Positions 26,054-35,602 of a stretch of DNA of 64,000 nt are shown in pieces; position 1 is the first letter of the stretch, and every line of letters starts with the position of its first letter. The stretch lies in NCBI RefSeq assembly GCF_000519185.1, contig NZ_JAFA01000010.1, forward strand, positions 288 through 64,287, given 5' to 3'. The notes beneath the pieces are model-generated. The model was given only the letters and a program-made list of their open reading frames with translations. It had not been told where the DNA came from and made no database searches. Position numbers and translations under genes: made by a program. The DNA comes from Paraburkholderia nodosa DSM 21604. GTDB lineage: Bacteria > Pseudomonadota > Gammaproteobacteria > Burkholderiales > Burkholderiaceae.

Positions 26054-28084
26054 TCATAACGAGGCTGCGAGCGTGGTGCCCTCGTGGATGGCGCGCTTGG
26101 CGTCGAGTTCGGCGGCCTCGGCGGCACCGCCGATCACGTGCACCTTGCGGCCGGCGGCCAGCAACTGGTCGGCCAGTTCGCGCTGCGGCTCCTGTCCGGC
26201 GCAGACCACGACGTTGTCGACGGCGAGGGTTTGCGGCACACCGTCGATGCTCACGTGCAGTCCATCGTCGTCGACGCGCTGGTATTCCACCGAGGAGGTC
26301 ATGCCGACGCCGCGCGCCTTCAGGCCCGTTCGGTGAATCCACCCCGTCGTCTTGCCGAGGTTTTCGCCAACCTTCGAGCGTCTGCGTTGCAGCAGATGCA
26401 CGCTGCGAGCCGCCGGCCCCACCACTGCCCGACGCAATCCGCCGCGTTCGGCATAGTTCGTATCGACACCCCATTCGGCGAAAAATTTTCGCGGATCGAG
26501 GCTCGCGGACTCGCCTTCATGCACGAGGTACTCGGCCACGTCGAAGCCGATTCCGCCAGCCCCCACAATGGCCACGTCGGATCCCACCGGCTTGCCGTCG
26601 CGCAGCACGTCCAGATAGCCCAGCACCTTGGCATGGCTGGCGCCTTCGATGCGCAGTTCGCGCGGCAGAACGCCGGTCGCCACGACCACCTCATCGAAGC
26701 CCTCCTGCATCAGCGCTTCGGCGCTCGCGCGCGTGCCGAGGCGAAGCTCGACGCCCGTCAATTCGATCTGGCGGCGGAAGTAGCGCAGCGTTTCATTGAA
26801 CTCTTCCTTGCCCGGTACCTTTTTGGCGATATTGAACTGGCCGCCGATCTCGGTGCCGGCCTCGAAGAGCGTAACGGCATGCCCGCGGCTGGCCGCCGTC
26901 ACCGCGCAGGCGAGACCGGCCGGCCCCGCGCCCACGATCGCCACGCGCTTTGGCTGTGCGGCAGGCCGGATGACGATTTCCGTCTCGTGGCAGGCCCGCG
27001 GATTGACGAGGCAGGACGTGACCTTGCCTGCGAACGTATGGTCGAGACAAGCCTGATTGCAGCCGATGCAGGTATTGATCTCGTCGGCGCGACCCTCGCG
27101 GGCCTTGCGCACGAATTCGGCATCGGCGAGGAACGGACGGGCCATCGAGACCATGTCGCACGCGCCGTCGGCGAGCAACTGTTCGGCGAGCTCGGGCGTG
27201 TTGATGCGATTGGTGGCAACGAGCGGCACCGAGACCTTACCCATCAGTTGCTGCGTGACCCACGCCCAGGCGCCGCGCGGCACCTTGGTGGCGATGGTGG
27301 GAATCCGCGCCTCGTGCCAGCCGATGCCCGTATTGATGATGGTCGCACCCGCCTGCTCGATAGCCTGTGCGAGCTGGATGACTTCCTCCAGTGTCGAGCC
27401 GCCCTCGACCAGATCGAGCATCGAAAGCCGGTAGATGATGATGAAATCGCGGCCGACGCGTTCCCGCACGCGGCGCACGATCTCCACCGCGAAACGTATG
27501 CGGTTCTCGTAACTGCCGCCCCAGCGGTCATTGCGATGATTGGTACGCATCGCGATGAACTCGTTGATGAGATAGCCCTCGGAGCCCATGATTTCCACGC
27601 CGTCGTAGCCTGCATATTGCGCGAGGGCTGCGCAGCGGACGAAATCGTCGATGGTTTCTTCAACCTCGTCGTCACTCAACTCGTGAGGGGTGAACGGATT
27701 GATGGGGGCTTGCAGCGCACTGGGCGCGACCAGCATAGGCTGATACGAGTAGCGGCCGAAATGCAGGATCTGCATGGCGATCTTGCCGCCTTCCGCGTGG
27801 ACGGCGCGCGTAATCGTACGGTGCCGCCCGGCTTCCTCTTCCGTGGTCAACATCGCGCCGCCATGCATGGGGCGCGCGCGTTCGTTCGGCGCTATGCCGC
27901 CGGTCACGATCAACCCAACTTCGCCACGCGCGCGCTCCGCATAGAACGCGGCCATGCGCTCGAAGCCATTCGGCGCTTCCTCCAGACCGACGTGCATGGA
28001 GCCCATCAGCACGCGGTTCTTCAAGGTCGTGAAGCCCAGATCGAGCGGGCGCAGTAGGTGGGGATAGCGATTTGTCATGTTCAT
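26054..28084 (-). CDS. fadH: 2,4-dienoyl-CoA reductase-like flavoprotein (OYE/FeS/FAD)
   Basis: About 676 residues from MNMTNRYPHLL, close to FadH length (672). The N-terminal TIM barrel of the old yellow enzyme family starts LRPLDLGFTTLKNRVLMGSMHVGLEE. The iron-sulfur cluster motif is CIGCNQACLDHTF near residue 340 with a further Cys in TSCLVNPRAC. The C-terminal half has an FAD site VAIVGAGPAGLACAVTAAS and an NADPH site VAIVGAGGIGFDVAEYL. It should reduce 2,4-dienoyl-CoA or another enone with NADPH. First gene of an operon with the SnoaL-like and ECH genes; a palindromic operator overlaps its start codon, and no ribosome site is evident. Confidence 0.93.
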   Translation of the reverse strand: MNMTNRYPHLLRPLDLGFTTLKNRVLMGSMHVGLEEAPNGFERMAAFYAERARGEVGLIVTGGIAPNERARPMHGGAMLTTEEEAGRHRTITRAVHAEGGKIAMQILHFGRYSYQPMLVAPSALQAPINPFTPHELSDDEVEETIDDFVRCAALAQYAGYDGVEIMGSEGYLINEFIAMRTNHRNDRWGGSYENRIRFAVEIVRRVRERVGRDFIIIYRLSMLDLVEGGSTLEEVIQLAQAIEQAGATIINTGIGWHEARIPTIATKVPRGAWAWVTQQLMGKVSVPLVATNRINTPELAEQLLADGACDMVSMARPFLADAEFVRKAREGRADEINTCIGCNQACLDHTFAGKVTSCLVNPRACHETEIVIRPAAQPKRVAIVGAGPAGLACAVTAASRGHAVTLFEAGTEIGGQFNIAKKVPGKEEFNETLRYFRRQIELTGVELRLGTRASAEALMQEGFDEVVVATGVLPRELRIEGASHAKVLGYLDVLRDGKPVGSDVAIVGAGGIGFDVAEYLVHEGESASLDPRKFFAEWGVDTNYAERGGLRRAVVGPAARSVHLLQRRRSKVGENLGKTTGWIHRTGLKARGVGMTSSVEYQRVDDDGLHVSIDGVPQTLAVDNVVVCAGQEPQRELADQLLAAGRKVHVIGGAAEAAELDAKRAIHEGTTLAASL

Positions 28085-28130
28085 GCAACTGGTTGTATGA
28101 CGGCGAAGTCGATGATGCAACCAGTTGCAT
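28083..28130 (-). promoter_or_regulatory. Double palindromic operator over the FadH-like gene start
   Basis: ATGCAACTGGTTGTAT (28083-28098) and ATGCAACCAGTTGCAT (28115-28130) share arms ATGCAAC/GTTGCAT, one mismatch in the first copy. They are 32 bp apart, about three turns. The first overlaps the FadH-like start codon. The shape fits a TetR- or MarR-type repressor; no such gene is adjacent. Confidence 0.7.
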
Positions 28131-28206
28131 AGAGAATCAAGCGAATGCGAGGATTTCGAAAACCTCCTCTACAACGTCTCTTTGATCAGACGTGACTCCC
28201 GCACTC

Positions 28207-29319
28207 CTAGCGCGCTGCGATCCCCTGGGCTCCAGGCGGTACGCCGGTCACTGAACCAATCGGTTCGAGCGTGCCGTCGGGCATCACGCGAAACCCGGTT
28301 ACGGCGCCGTTGCCCTCCCGCACATAGAGGAATTTGCTGCGACTGCTGAGCGCCATGTCGAGCGGAGCGCTGAGCGTACCTGCAGCGGGATTGAGCAGGT
28401 TTATCTTCCCGTCCGCGGCAATGCGCAGACTGCTGATCGTGCCGCTACCGGCATTGGCGGTAAAGGCAAAACGTCCGTCGCCGGTTGTGACGAGCCAGCA
28501 AGGTGCGGACTGGCCCAGCGGGATCGCCGCACTGATCGATTCAAGATGTTTGCCGTCTTCTACTTCGTATGAGGAAACCGAACCGGACCCGGCTTCAGAG
28601 ACGATTGCATAGCCGCGTGTCGTGATGGAAAAACCGAACGGCGTAACGCCGTTTGAGGCATGCGGGGTCGATGTCGAAGCGTAGCCGGTAAAGCCGACGG
28701 AATACGTGTCAATGAGTTGCGTGCCCTTTTCGGTCACCAGCAATTCGTTGCCTTCCGGTGCGAACCTGACTTGCGCCGGCTGGGCGGAGGTTCCGCCGGC
28801 AAGTGGTCGCTGCGAGCCGGGTAAAGCAACGAGGCGCTTGCCGAACGCATCGACAAAATAGCCGCTAATGTTCGGCGTGCCGCCGGCGTTGAGCACATAC
28901 GCGATGGGCCCCTTGACCGTCACGCTGACCGGCATCTGACCGCCCGATGGCTTTCTGTCGAGCAACGTCAGTTTGCTGCCGTCGATTGCAAAAAGCGAAA
29001 CATCATTGCTGCCGGCATTCACCGCGAGCAGAAAGCCCGAGTCCAACGTCAGTGCGCCCTGCGAGCCTAGCGGATCGGCGCCCGTGCCCGCTCCTTTTCC
29101 GCCGGTTTGATAGGTGGCCGCGTAGGTCAGTGTTCCGTTTGTGGCTCGAGCATAGACAAGCACCGAGTTTCCGGAAGGCTGGTTCGACATGACGTAGACC
29201 GCCCCGGGCGGATCGACCTCGGAAGCGGCTTGCGCAAAGCTGCTTGAAGCGAATCCCAGCGCTGCGGCGAACGCGATGGTCCGCAATGGAAACGATGAAA
29301 CGTACGTGACAAATGACAT
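28207..29319 (-). CDS. Secreted lactonase-like beta-propeller protein
   Basis: 370 residues from ATG 29319, which has AAGGAG and gives a clean Sec signal peptide (PLRTIAFAAALGFASSSFAQA). The mature part is a seven-bladed propeller of the 6-phosphogluconolactonase/YVTN type: GAVYVMSNQPSGNSVLVYAR, LLAVNAGSNDVSLFAID, VRFAPEGNELLVTEKGT, RFAFTANAGSGTISSLRI, FLYVREGNGAVTGFRV. Periplasmic or extracellular, so a true phosphogluconolactonase role is unlikely. Substrate unknown. Confidence 0.85.
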   Translation of the reverse strand: MSFVTYVSSFPLRTIAFAAALGFASSSFAQAASEVDPPGAVYVMSNQPSGNSVLVYARATNGTLTYAATYQTGGKGAGTGADPLGSQGALTLDSGFLLAVNAGSNDVSLFAIDGSKLTLLDRKPSGGQMPVSVTVKGPIAYVLNAGGTPNISGYFVDAFGKRLVALPGSQRPLAGGTSAQPAQVRFAPEGNELLVTEKGTQLIDTYSVGFTGYASTSTPHASNGVTPFGFSITTRGYAIVSEAGSGSVSSYEVEDGKHLESISAAIPLGQSAPCWLVTTGDGRFAFTANAGSGTISSLRIAADGKINLLNPAAGTLSAPLDMALSSRSKFLYVREGNGAVTGFRVMPDGTLEPIGSVTGVPPGAQGIAAR

Positions 29320-29467
29320 GACGAACTCCTTGCCTGGTAGACACGACTTCGTTAAGGGAACTGCCACTGCACTGCACACTCGTTCTTCTCTCGTAGCACC
29401 GATTGCGAATATGGAAAGCACACCTTATTAATGACGGTGGGCGCCTGGGAACGTCGGCCCTTGCGGC

Positions 29468-30160
29468 TCAAGGCGTGCCGTTGGTCACTCGTGCCGCGCC
29501 GATGATTGCACCATCCGTCGACTGGATCAGTATTGCCGCCTGTTCACCGGCCGGCGGCGCAGGCTCGAGCTTCAACGGAGCGCCGGTCCATTCGCCGACG
29601 GCCTGTATCGAGCGAACGATATTTGACTCCCTGAGCGTACGCCCCGTGTTTTCGCCTCGCCCGACCTCGGTCACGTGCGCGGTGTCATAGCCAACCAGCA
29701 AGATCTGACCATGGCCGGTGCCGCGCCCCACCATGACTGATAACGTCCCGCCGTGGCGCACACCACTAACCTCCACCCCTGCTTCGTCCGCTTTCCGCGC
29801 GATCGCGATTGCCGCCTCGGCCGCGCGTCGGTTCGAACCCACCAGTCCCTTCTGGCCGTCGATCACCATTTGCGGGGTGTAGGCGCTCTCACCAAACCGG
29901 GCGCTGTACTCGGCCTGGCGCTGCGTGGCGGCTTCCAGCGAGTACGGGTCGCGCCAGCCCAGGCCGTCCCAGTACGTCACGTGAAACGCGAGGGGAAGCA
30001 CCTCCTGACGGTCACGCGATAGCTCAGACAGGTAGGCATCCGCGGGAGGACACGAGGAGCACCCCTCCGAGGTGAACAGCTCGACAACGACGGGCCTGGC
30101 CGACGCCACGACGGGTGCGGCCAGAAAAAAGAGCGCGATAGCAACGAGCCGAACGGGCAT
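29468..30160 (-). CDS. DUF1223 thioredoxin-fold secreted protein
   Basis: 230 residues with a signal peptide (VRLVAIALFFLAAPVVASA) and the DUF1223 hallmark VVVELFTSEGCSSCPPADAYL, followed by LAFHVTYWDGLGWRDPYSL and YTPQMVIDG. The CSSC pair is in thioredoxin position, so a periplasmic disulfide or metal-handling role is likely. Lies upstream of the propeller gene on the same strand but 148 bp apart. Confidence 0.88.
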   Translation of the reverse strand: MPVRLVAIALFFLAAPVVASARPVVVELFTSEGCSSCPPADAYLSELSRDRQEVLPLAFHVTYWDGLGWRDPYSLEAATQRQAEYSARFGESAYTPQMVIDGQKGLVGSNRRAAEAAIAIARKADEAGVEVSGVRHGGTLSVMVGRGTGHGQILLVGYDTAHVTEVGRGENTGRTLRESNIVRSIQAVGEWTGAPLKLEPAPPAGEQAAILIQSTDGAIIGAARVTNGTP

Positions 30161-30257
30161 GATCGGTCTCCAGGGCGACAGACTGCCTCTTAATTCGTTC
30201 GGTTACGCATGCCGGTTACAGCCGGAAGGAATATATTTCGTCGGGCCTCGCACGCCC

Positions 30258-33170
30258 TTACGGATTGACGTCGTGGGCAGCGCCTGGATCGAGAAAACGG
30301 GGAAGCGATGCAATGGCAGGCTTCGGCAGCGGCACGCTGTAGAGGAAGCCCTGGGCAATCTCGCAGCCATGCGCATCGAGAAAGGCGGCCTGCTCTATTG
30401 TTTCGACGCCTTCGGCAACGACCCGCTGCCCGAGGCAACGAGCGATGGAAAGGATCGCCTTCACGAGTTCGGCATGGCGCCGGTCAGTCGTGACTCGCTG
30501 CACGAACGTACGGTCGATCTTGAGCGTATCAATGGGGAATCGGGTCAAATAGCTGAGCGCGGAATAGCCAGTGCCGAAATCATCGATCGCAATCGATAGA
30601 CCCATGCTTTCAAATTCGAGAAGCGCGCTCAGGACCGAGTCGTCCTCTTCCAGCAGCAGACTTTCGGTAATCTCAAACTCCAGCCACTCCGGTCGACAGC
30701 CGGTTTCATTGAGGACATCCTTGACCGTCAGTGCGAGGTCGCGCGACTGAAACTGTCTCGCCGAAAGATTGATCGACACCCTGTGGCGCGCGCCACGCCC
30801 GGTGTTCCATTCGACGGCCGAGCGACACGCTTCGCGAAGCACCCACCGCCCAAGATCGACAATAAGGCCGGTTTCCTCCGCAAGCGGCACGAACTGATCC
30901 GGGCGAATAAAGCCCACTCCAGGGCGATTCCATCTCAACAAGGCTTCCGAACCGATGACTTCCGCGCCGCGAAGCGTAACCTGAGGCTGGTAATACAACT
31001 CAAACTCGCCCAGATCGACCGCGCGCCGCAGCTCCGACTCGAGCGAAAGACGGGCCGTGGCCTCGACGGTCAGGTCCTTCGTGTAAAAGCGAAAACCGCG
31101 ACGCCCTGAGCGCTTCGCAAGGTACATCGCAGAGTCTGCGTATCTCAGCAAGTCTTTCGCATCGGTGCTGTCGACGGGATACAGCGCAATCCCGACGCTG
31201 CACGATATGAACACTTCTCTTCCGTCGAGCAGGAAAGGTTCGTCGAGCCGGCTGATGATGCTCGCGGAGATCTCCTCGAGGATGCCGCGATCGGCAATCT
31301 CGGGCAGCAGAACGGCGAACTCGTCACCACCAAAGCGGGCAACCGTGTCCCCCACCCGCACGCATGCAACCAGGCGATGCGCGGCCTCACGCAGCAACTC
31401 ATCGCCGACCGCATGACCCATCGTGTCGTTGACACCCTTGAAGCGGTCCATGTCGATCATCATGACGGCCGCATAGTGGCCGTGCGTGCTGTTCGCGATC
31501 GCCAGACGCAATTGCTCGTTGAACAGGACGCGATTCGGCAGCGCGGTTAACGCGTCGAAGTACGCCATCCGATGGATCTTTCCTCGGGAAGCGTGCAGTT
31601 CCGAAATATCCCGCCCTACGGCAAGGACGGTTTCCACCTTGCCGTCCGCTCCCAGTTCCGCTGTCAACCGGATCAGCTGGCATAGTTCCCTGTTCTCGTC
31701 AGGCCCCCAGACCAACTCGAATTCCCTGTCGCTTGCCGTCGCGAATACTTCCCTGAGCTGCTGCTCATAGAGGACAGACCCTGGCCCGCCTGGATATTCG
31801 GCCGGCGTCCTGCCGAGCAGCGCTTTTGCGCCTCCCTTGGCGAGCGCGGCGAAAGTTGGATTGACGTAGAGGCGTCGGCAATCCCGTCCGTAACGGGCAA
31901 CCGTATCGGGCGAGTTTTCAACGAGGGTTCGAAATTCGCGTTCCCGGCGGGCCAGTTTTTCCTCGAAACGGCGCCGTTCACTCATGTCGCGTGCCACGCC
32001 GAGGACGCCCGCCACCGTCCCCCCTGCATCGAACACCGGCAGACGTCGAGTTTCGAGCAATGTACGTTCACGGGTCGACGGAGCAACCACCCAATCGTCG
32101 TTCACGCAAACATGCAGCGCATCGATTGCTGCCTTGTCGCGTTCCCGGAAGTAGTCCGCCAGCTCGGCATCGAAAATGTCGTAATCGGTTCTGCCGAGAA
32201 TTTCAGCTTTCGGCTTGCCGACAAATTGCTCGAAGCTGTAATTGCAAAGCAGGAAGATGCCAGCGGTGTCCTTTAGCCACACCATATCGGGGATGGTATG
32301 GAGCACGGTCATCAACTGTGCGCGCGCGTCGGACAGTTGACGCGCCTTGTCTTCGAGGCGTCCGTTGAGTTGAAGGATCCTTTCGTATTGGGCGCGCTGC
32401 TCGGACTCCGCCCGCTTACGTTCGGTGATGTCCAGAATCGCACCGATCAAGCCGGCCTGGCGGCCTTCATCGTCGTGGAAAACCGCCTTGCTGAACTCCA
32501 CGTCGCGCACGGCTTTCTTTGCGTTCTGGACCTTGAATTCGTATCGCTGGATACCGCCTTTCGCGAACAGCTCCTCGTCCATGGCGAAATAGGTTTGCGC
32601 CAGCTCGGAAGGACTCGTCTCAAAGACGGTCTTGCCGATGAATCGCTCCTTGGGGACGCCAAGAAATTCTTCGAAAGCCCGATTGAGATGAAGGTACCGC
32701 CCTTCCCTGTCTTTCGAAAAGACAGGAATGGGCATGGTATCGAGCAACGATTCGAGAAACGACTCGCGTTCACGGAGCTTCGCCTCCGCACGTTTGCGCG
32801 CCGTGATGTTGAAATAGATCGCGAGCACCGCAGGAGCCGCGTCCGCTGTCGGATGGCTTACGAACTGCACGAGGTAATGTTCGCCCTGCATCTGCGGCAG
32901 CCCATCGAACGTCAGTTCCAGCTCACGCGCAACGCCAGTGATCGCGACTTCGCGAATGGTATCGAGGTACTGCTGCAGTGCCTGGGGTGAAAACATCCGG
33001 GCTTCGGCATTCGTCGCGCAGGCGCTTTCGGATGCGGCCCTCATCATCGCCATGGCCGCGCTATTCATGTAGCGCCGTTGGCCCTGCGCGTCGTAACGGA
33101 TGACCGGCATAGGCAGGTTGCTGAGCGGCTCGCCGTAGTCGCTTTCTGCGTCCATTCCAGGGTTTCTCAT
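30258..33170 (-). CDS. Four-PAS GGDEF-EAL protein (c-di-GMP turnover)
   Basis: About 970 residues from MRNPGMDAESDYG. Four PAS domains in order: LPMPVIRYDAQGQRRYMNS (about 20-135), LDTMPIPVFSKDREGRYLHLN (about 150-265), LHTIPDMVWLKDTAGIFLLCN (about 295-415), VENSPDTVARYGRDCRRLYVN (about 420-540). Then a GGDEF domain with intact ARFGGDEFAVLLPE and an EAL domain with SEALLRWNRPG, ITESLLLEEDD and DDFGTGYSALSYL, all with catalytic residues present. No membrane segment is seen, so it is a cytosolic sensor. Both synthesis and hydrolysis are possible; net direction cannot be told. The start codon is poorly supported; ATG 33155 is an alternative. Confidence 0.9.
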   Translation of the reverse strand: MRNPGMDAESDYGEPLSNLPMPVIRYDAQGQRRYMNSAAMAMMRAASESACATNAEARMFSPQALQQYLDTIREVAITGVARELELTFDGLPQMQGEHYLVQFVSHPTADAAPAVLAIYFNITARKRAEAKLRERESFLESLLDTMPIPVFSKDREGRYLHLNRAFEEFLGVPKERFIGKTVFETSPSELAQTYFAMDEELFAKGGIQRYEFKVQNAKKAVRDVEFSKAVFHDDEGRQAGLIGAILDITERKRAESEQRAQYERILQLNGRLEDKARQLSDARAQLMTVLHTIPDMVWLKDTAGIFLLCNYSFEQFVGKPKAEILGRTDYDIFDAELADYFRERDKAAIDALHVCVNDDWVVAPSTRERTLLETRRLPVFDAGGTVAGVLGVARDMSERRRFEEKLARREREFRTLVENSPDTVARYGRDCRRLYVNPTFAALAKGGAKALLGRTPAEYPGGPGSVLYEQQLREVFATASDREFELVWGPDENRELCQLIRLTAELGADGKVETVLAVGRDISELHASRGKIHRMAYFDALTALPNRVLFNEQLRLAIANSTHGHYAAVMMIDMDRFKGVNDTMGHAVGDELLREAAHRLVACVRVGDTVARFGGDEFAVLLPEIADRGILEEISASIISRLDEPFLLDGREVFISCSVGIALYPVDSTDAKDLLRYADSAMYLAKRSGRRGFRFYTKDLTVEATARLSLESELRRAVDLGEFELYYQPQVTLRGAEVIGSEALLRWNRPGVGFIRPDQFVPLAEETGLIVDLGRWVLREACRSAVEWNTGRGARHRVSINLSARQFQSRDLALTVKDVLNETGCRPEWLEFEITESLLLEEDDSVLSALLEFESMGLSIAIDDFGTGYSALSYLTRFPIDTLKIDRTFVQRVTTDRRHAELVKAILSIARCLGQRVVAEGVETIEQAAFLDAHGCEIAQGFLYSVPLPKPAIASLPRFLDPGAAHDVNP

Positions 33171-33460
33171 GCTGTCAAAGAGAATGTGTGCTCGTACAAC
33201 GCCATCTACGCACGCGTTCCCGGAATCGGCAACTTCAACAACGCGCAACACGGCATGCCATCAATGCGGTAACGGCAGGATACGGGAATTCTGAAGAGCG
33301 TAAAAATGGGAGCCGATGGATTTCCGGCAAGCACATGGCGGGCATTGTCCGCGAATTCATTCAACGCTTGCGTGTGTTATCGATCACGCCTCACTCTGGC
33401 ATCGCTTTAGACGACATCGATATGTTATATAGGCGCAGTGCCTACTCTCGCCGAACCTGC

Positions 33461-34627
33461 ATGCCGCTCTTCGATCTGCGCACGGTCATCCTGATGTCTT
33501 CGGTTATGCCGGGACTCATGGCAATCGCGTTGTTCTCGCTGGCCCGAAGCTTTCCTCAGAACATACGCGGCGTCCGTCATTGGGCATCAGGTGCGCTGGT
33601 GGTCAGCGTATCGGTACTCCTCCTCGCGTTTCGCGGCAGCGTGCCGGACTGGCTTTCGATCCTGGTTGCGAACTGCGGAATCGTTTTTGGCACGGGGCTG
33701 GGACTCGTTGGCACCCAGCTCCTCTATGGGTGCCAACCCAGCTGGCGCTTCGTCTCGCTACTCGTCTTCGTTGCCGCGGCCGGCACGACCTGGCTGTGGC
33801 TGGTCCATCCATCGGTTGCAGGCCGCACGATCGTGATCACTGGGGTGCTCGCGGTACTCTACGGCACGCACGGCGTGGTTATGCTCCGCCTGGGTCGACC
33901 CAGCCGCACGGCGCTTTCCGTTGGCGCACTGCTTCTTGCCGAATGCGCTGTTGCGGGCGCACGCTGCATCTCCGTCGCGCTTGCAACGAGGGGCCTACCC
34001 GATCTCTTTCATCCGGAGTGGATGCAGACGGCGTATCTCACCGCGGGCGCCGCGTTTTCCCTGCTCGTGACAGTGGGCCTGCTGCTGATTGCCATGGAGC
34101 GGTTACGCATCCAGCTCGAGCGGCAGTCATACCGCGATCCGTTGACAGGTTTGCTCAACCGCCGCGCGCTCGCGCTCGCATTCGAAGAGGAACGTGAACT
34201 GGCGAAGCGTAACGGGGCCGTGCTCTCCATGCTCCTGATCGACCTCGACCACTTCAAACGGGTCAACGACGAGCATGGGCACGATATGGGAGACAACGTC
34301 CTGATCGACTTCGCGGAGCGCGCCAGCGCGGCGATGCCGGCGTCAGCGTATCTCGCGCGCTGGGGAGGAGAAGAGTTCGCCGTGCTGCTGCCGGCGCTCG
34401 CCCTCCAAGACGCTCATCGGCTGGCCGAAGCGATCTGCGCGCGAATCTGCGAGCCCGGCTTCACTGCGCCCGTGATTCGATACACATGCAGCATCGGCGT
34501 GGCCTGCCTTGCCGCCGCCGAGGCGACGATCCAGCAACTGGCGCGCGATGCCGACACGGCGCTCTATCACGCCAAGCATCTCGGCCGCAACCGCGTGGAG
34601 ATCTGCGACCGCGCATTTGCTGCATGA
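33461..34627 (+). CDS. Membrane-bound diguanylate cyclase (GGEEF)
   Basis: About 388 residues from the ATG at 33461; upstream in-frame codons look noncoding. Six or seven hydrophobic segments fill residues 8-210 (VILMSSVMPGLMAIALFSLA, LLVFVAAAGTTWLWLV, AFSLLVTVGLLLIAM), with no named MASE domain. The GGDEF domain begins SYRDPLTGLLNRRAL, with LLIDLDHFKRVNDEHGHDMGD and the signature ARWGGEEFAVLLPA intact. It should make c-di-GMP from GTP at the inner membrane. Divergent from the four-PAS GGDEF-EAL gene with a 290-bp gap. Confidence 0.9.
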   Translation: MPLFDLRTVILMSSVMPGLMAIALFSLARSFPQNIRGVRHWASGALVVSVSVLLLAFRGSVPDWLSILVANCGIVFGTGLGLVGTQLLYGCQPSWRFVSLLVFVAAAGTTWLWLVHPSVAGRTIVITGVLAVLYGTHGVVMLRLGRPSRTALSVGALLLAECAVAGARCISVALATRGLPDLFHPEWMQTAYLTAGAAFSLLVTVGLLLIAMERLRIQLERQSYRDPLTGLLNRRALALAFEEERELAKRNGAVLSMLLIDLDHFKRVNDEHGHDMGDNVLIDFAERASAAMPASAYLARWGGEEFAVLLPALALQDAHRLAEAICARICEPGFTAPVIRYTCSIGVACLAAAEATIQQLARDADTALYHAKHLGRNRVEICDRAFAA

Positions 34628-34657
34628 AACAGCCAGGCAGCCCGGTAGGCGACGAAA

Positions 34658-35518
34658 TCAGTTCTTCACCGGGAAATACCAGAGATTGCGGTCGGTGTAG
34701 CCGAACTGCCTGATGATCGATGCCAGCGTGCCGTCGGCCCGCATCTCGTCGAGCGTTCGCGACACCGCGTTGTTCAGATCGACGTCGCCCTTGCGCAACG
34801 CGTAGCGCGCGTACCCGTACTCCTGCGGCAGCGGCCTGTAGTCAGCCACCATTTGCATGGCGGCAGAGGGATGCTGCTTGAGGAATTGCCCGATCTTGAT
34901 GTCGTCTTCCATCGCGACGTCGATGCGCCCCGCGATCAGATCGGAGAACTCCGCCTCGTTGCTCGTGTAGAGCTTGAGTTCCTTCAGGTCCTTGCGCCCT
35001 TCGAGCAACTGGTGATTGATGCTTCCCCGCACCGTGCCGACGGTATGCCCGGCAAAGTCGTCCCACCCATGAATCTTCGACGGATTGCCACGCTGTACCG
35101 CGATGCCCGATCCGTACCAGTATGCCGGGCTCGTGAATGCCACGACGCGCAGGCGCTGCTCGTTCTCGTGCAGGTTGTCGACGATGACGTCGGCGCGTCC
35201 GGCGAGCAGCGCCGGAATCATCGCGTCGAACGGCACGATATCCCACGTAACCTTCGTGATCTTGAGCCGCTTCGTAATTTCGCGGAAGATGCGCACGTCC
35301 GCGCCGTCGAACATGTGTGTTTTTTCGTCCCGGAAGGTCGACGGCGGATCGGCGGCGATCACGAGCGTGATGCCGTTCCTGATGGCGCGCGCGTACGAAC
35401 CGTCTCCGCCATCGAAGCGCACGTCGCTGATTGCGGTGTTATCAGCCGCATGAGCATTGGACAACAAGGTTGCAACACCCATCAATATCGATGCAAATGC
35501 CAGCGTAGCCTTACGCAT
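34658..35518 (-). CDS. ABC transporter substrate-binding protein (polar amino-acid type)
   Basis: 286 residues with signal peptide (ATLAFASILMGVATLLSNAHA). SBP_bac_3 features: GITLVIAADPPSTFRD, IFREITKRLKITKVTWDIVPFDAMIPALLAGRADVIVDN, RVVAFTSPAYWYGSGIAV, VGTVRGSINHQLLEG. It would bind an amino acid or related cation in the periplasm for the permease encoded upstream on the same strand. The binding-site aspartate after the first strand is part of ADPP, slightly unlike the canonical pattern, so the ligand is uncertain. Confidence 0.88.
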   Translation of the reverse strand: MRKATLAFASILMGVATLLSNAHAADNTAISDVRFDGGDGSYARAIRNGITLVIAADPPSTFRDEKTHMFDGADVRIFREITKRLKITKVTWDIVPFDAMIPALLAGRADVIVDNLHENEQRLRVVAFTSPAYWYGSGIAVQRGNPSKIHGWDDFAGHTVGTVRGSINHQLLEGRKDLKELKLYTSNEAEFSDLIAGRIDVAMEDDIKIGQFLKQHPSAAMQMVADYRPLPQEYGYARYALRKGDVDLNNAVSRTLDEMRADGTLASIIRQFGYTDRNLWYFPVKN

Positions 35519-35602
35519 GAAACGCCCCGAATTAGTTAGTTATCCAGATGTGGTGAATCAATCGTGTTATTCGCCTTGCTGCCTCACGCGCGAGCGCGCC
35601 GG

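Noticed and set aside
26084..28057. 657-codon open frame on + opposite the FadH-like gene
   Set aside because: Antisense shadow of a high-GC gene: no ribosome site, His/Arg/Asp-rich composition, no domain, while the minus strand shows complete OYE, FeS and FAD motifs.
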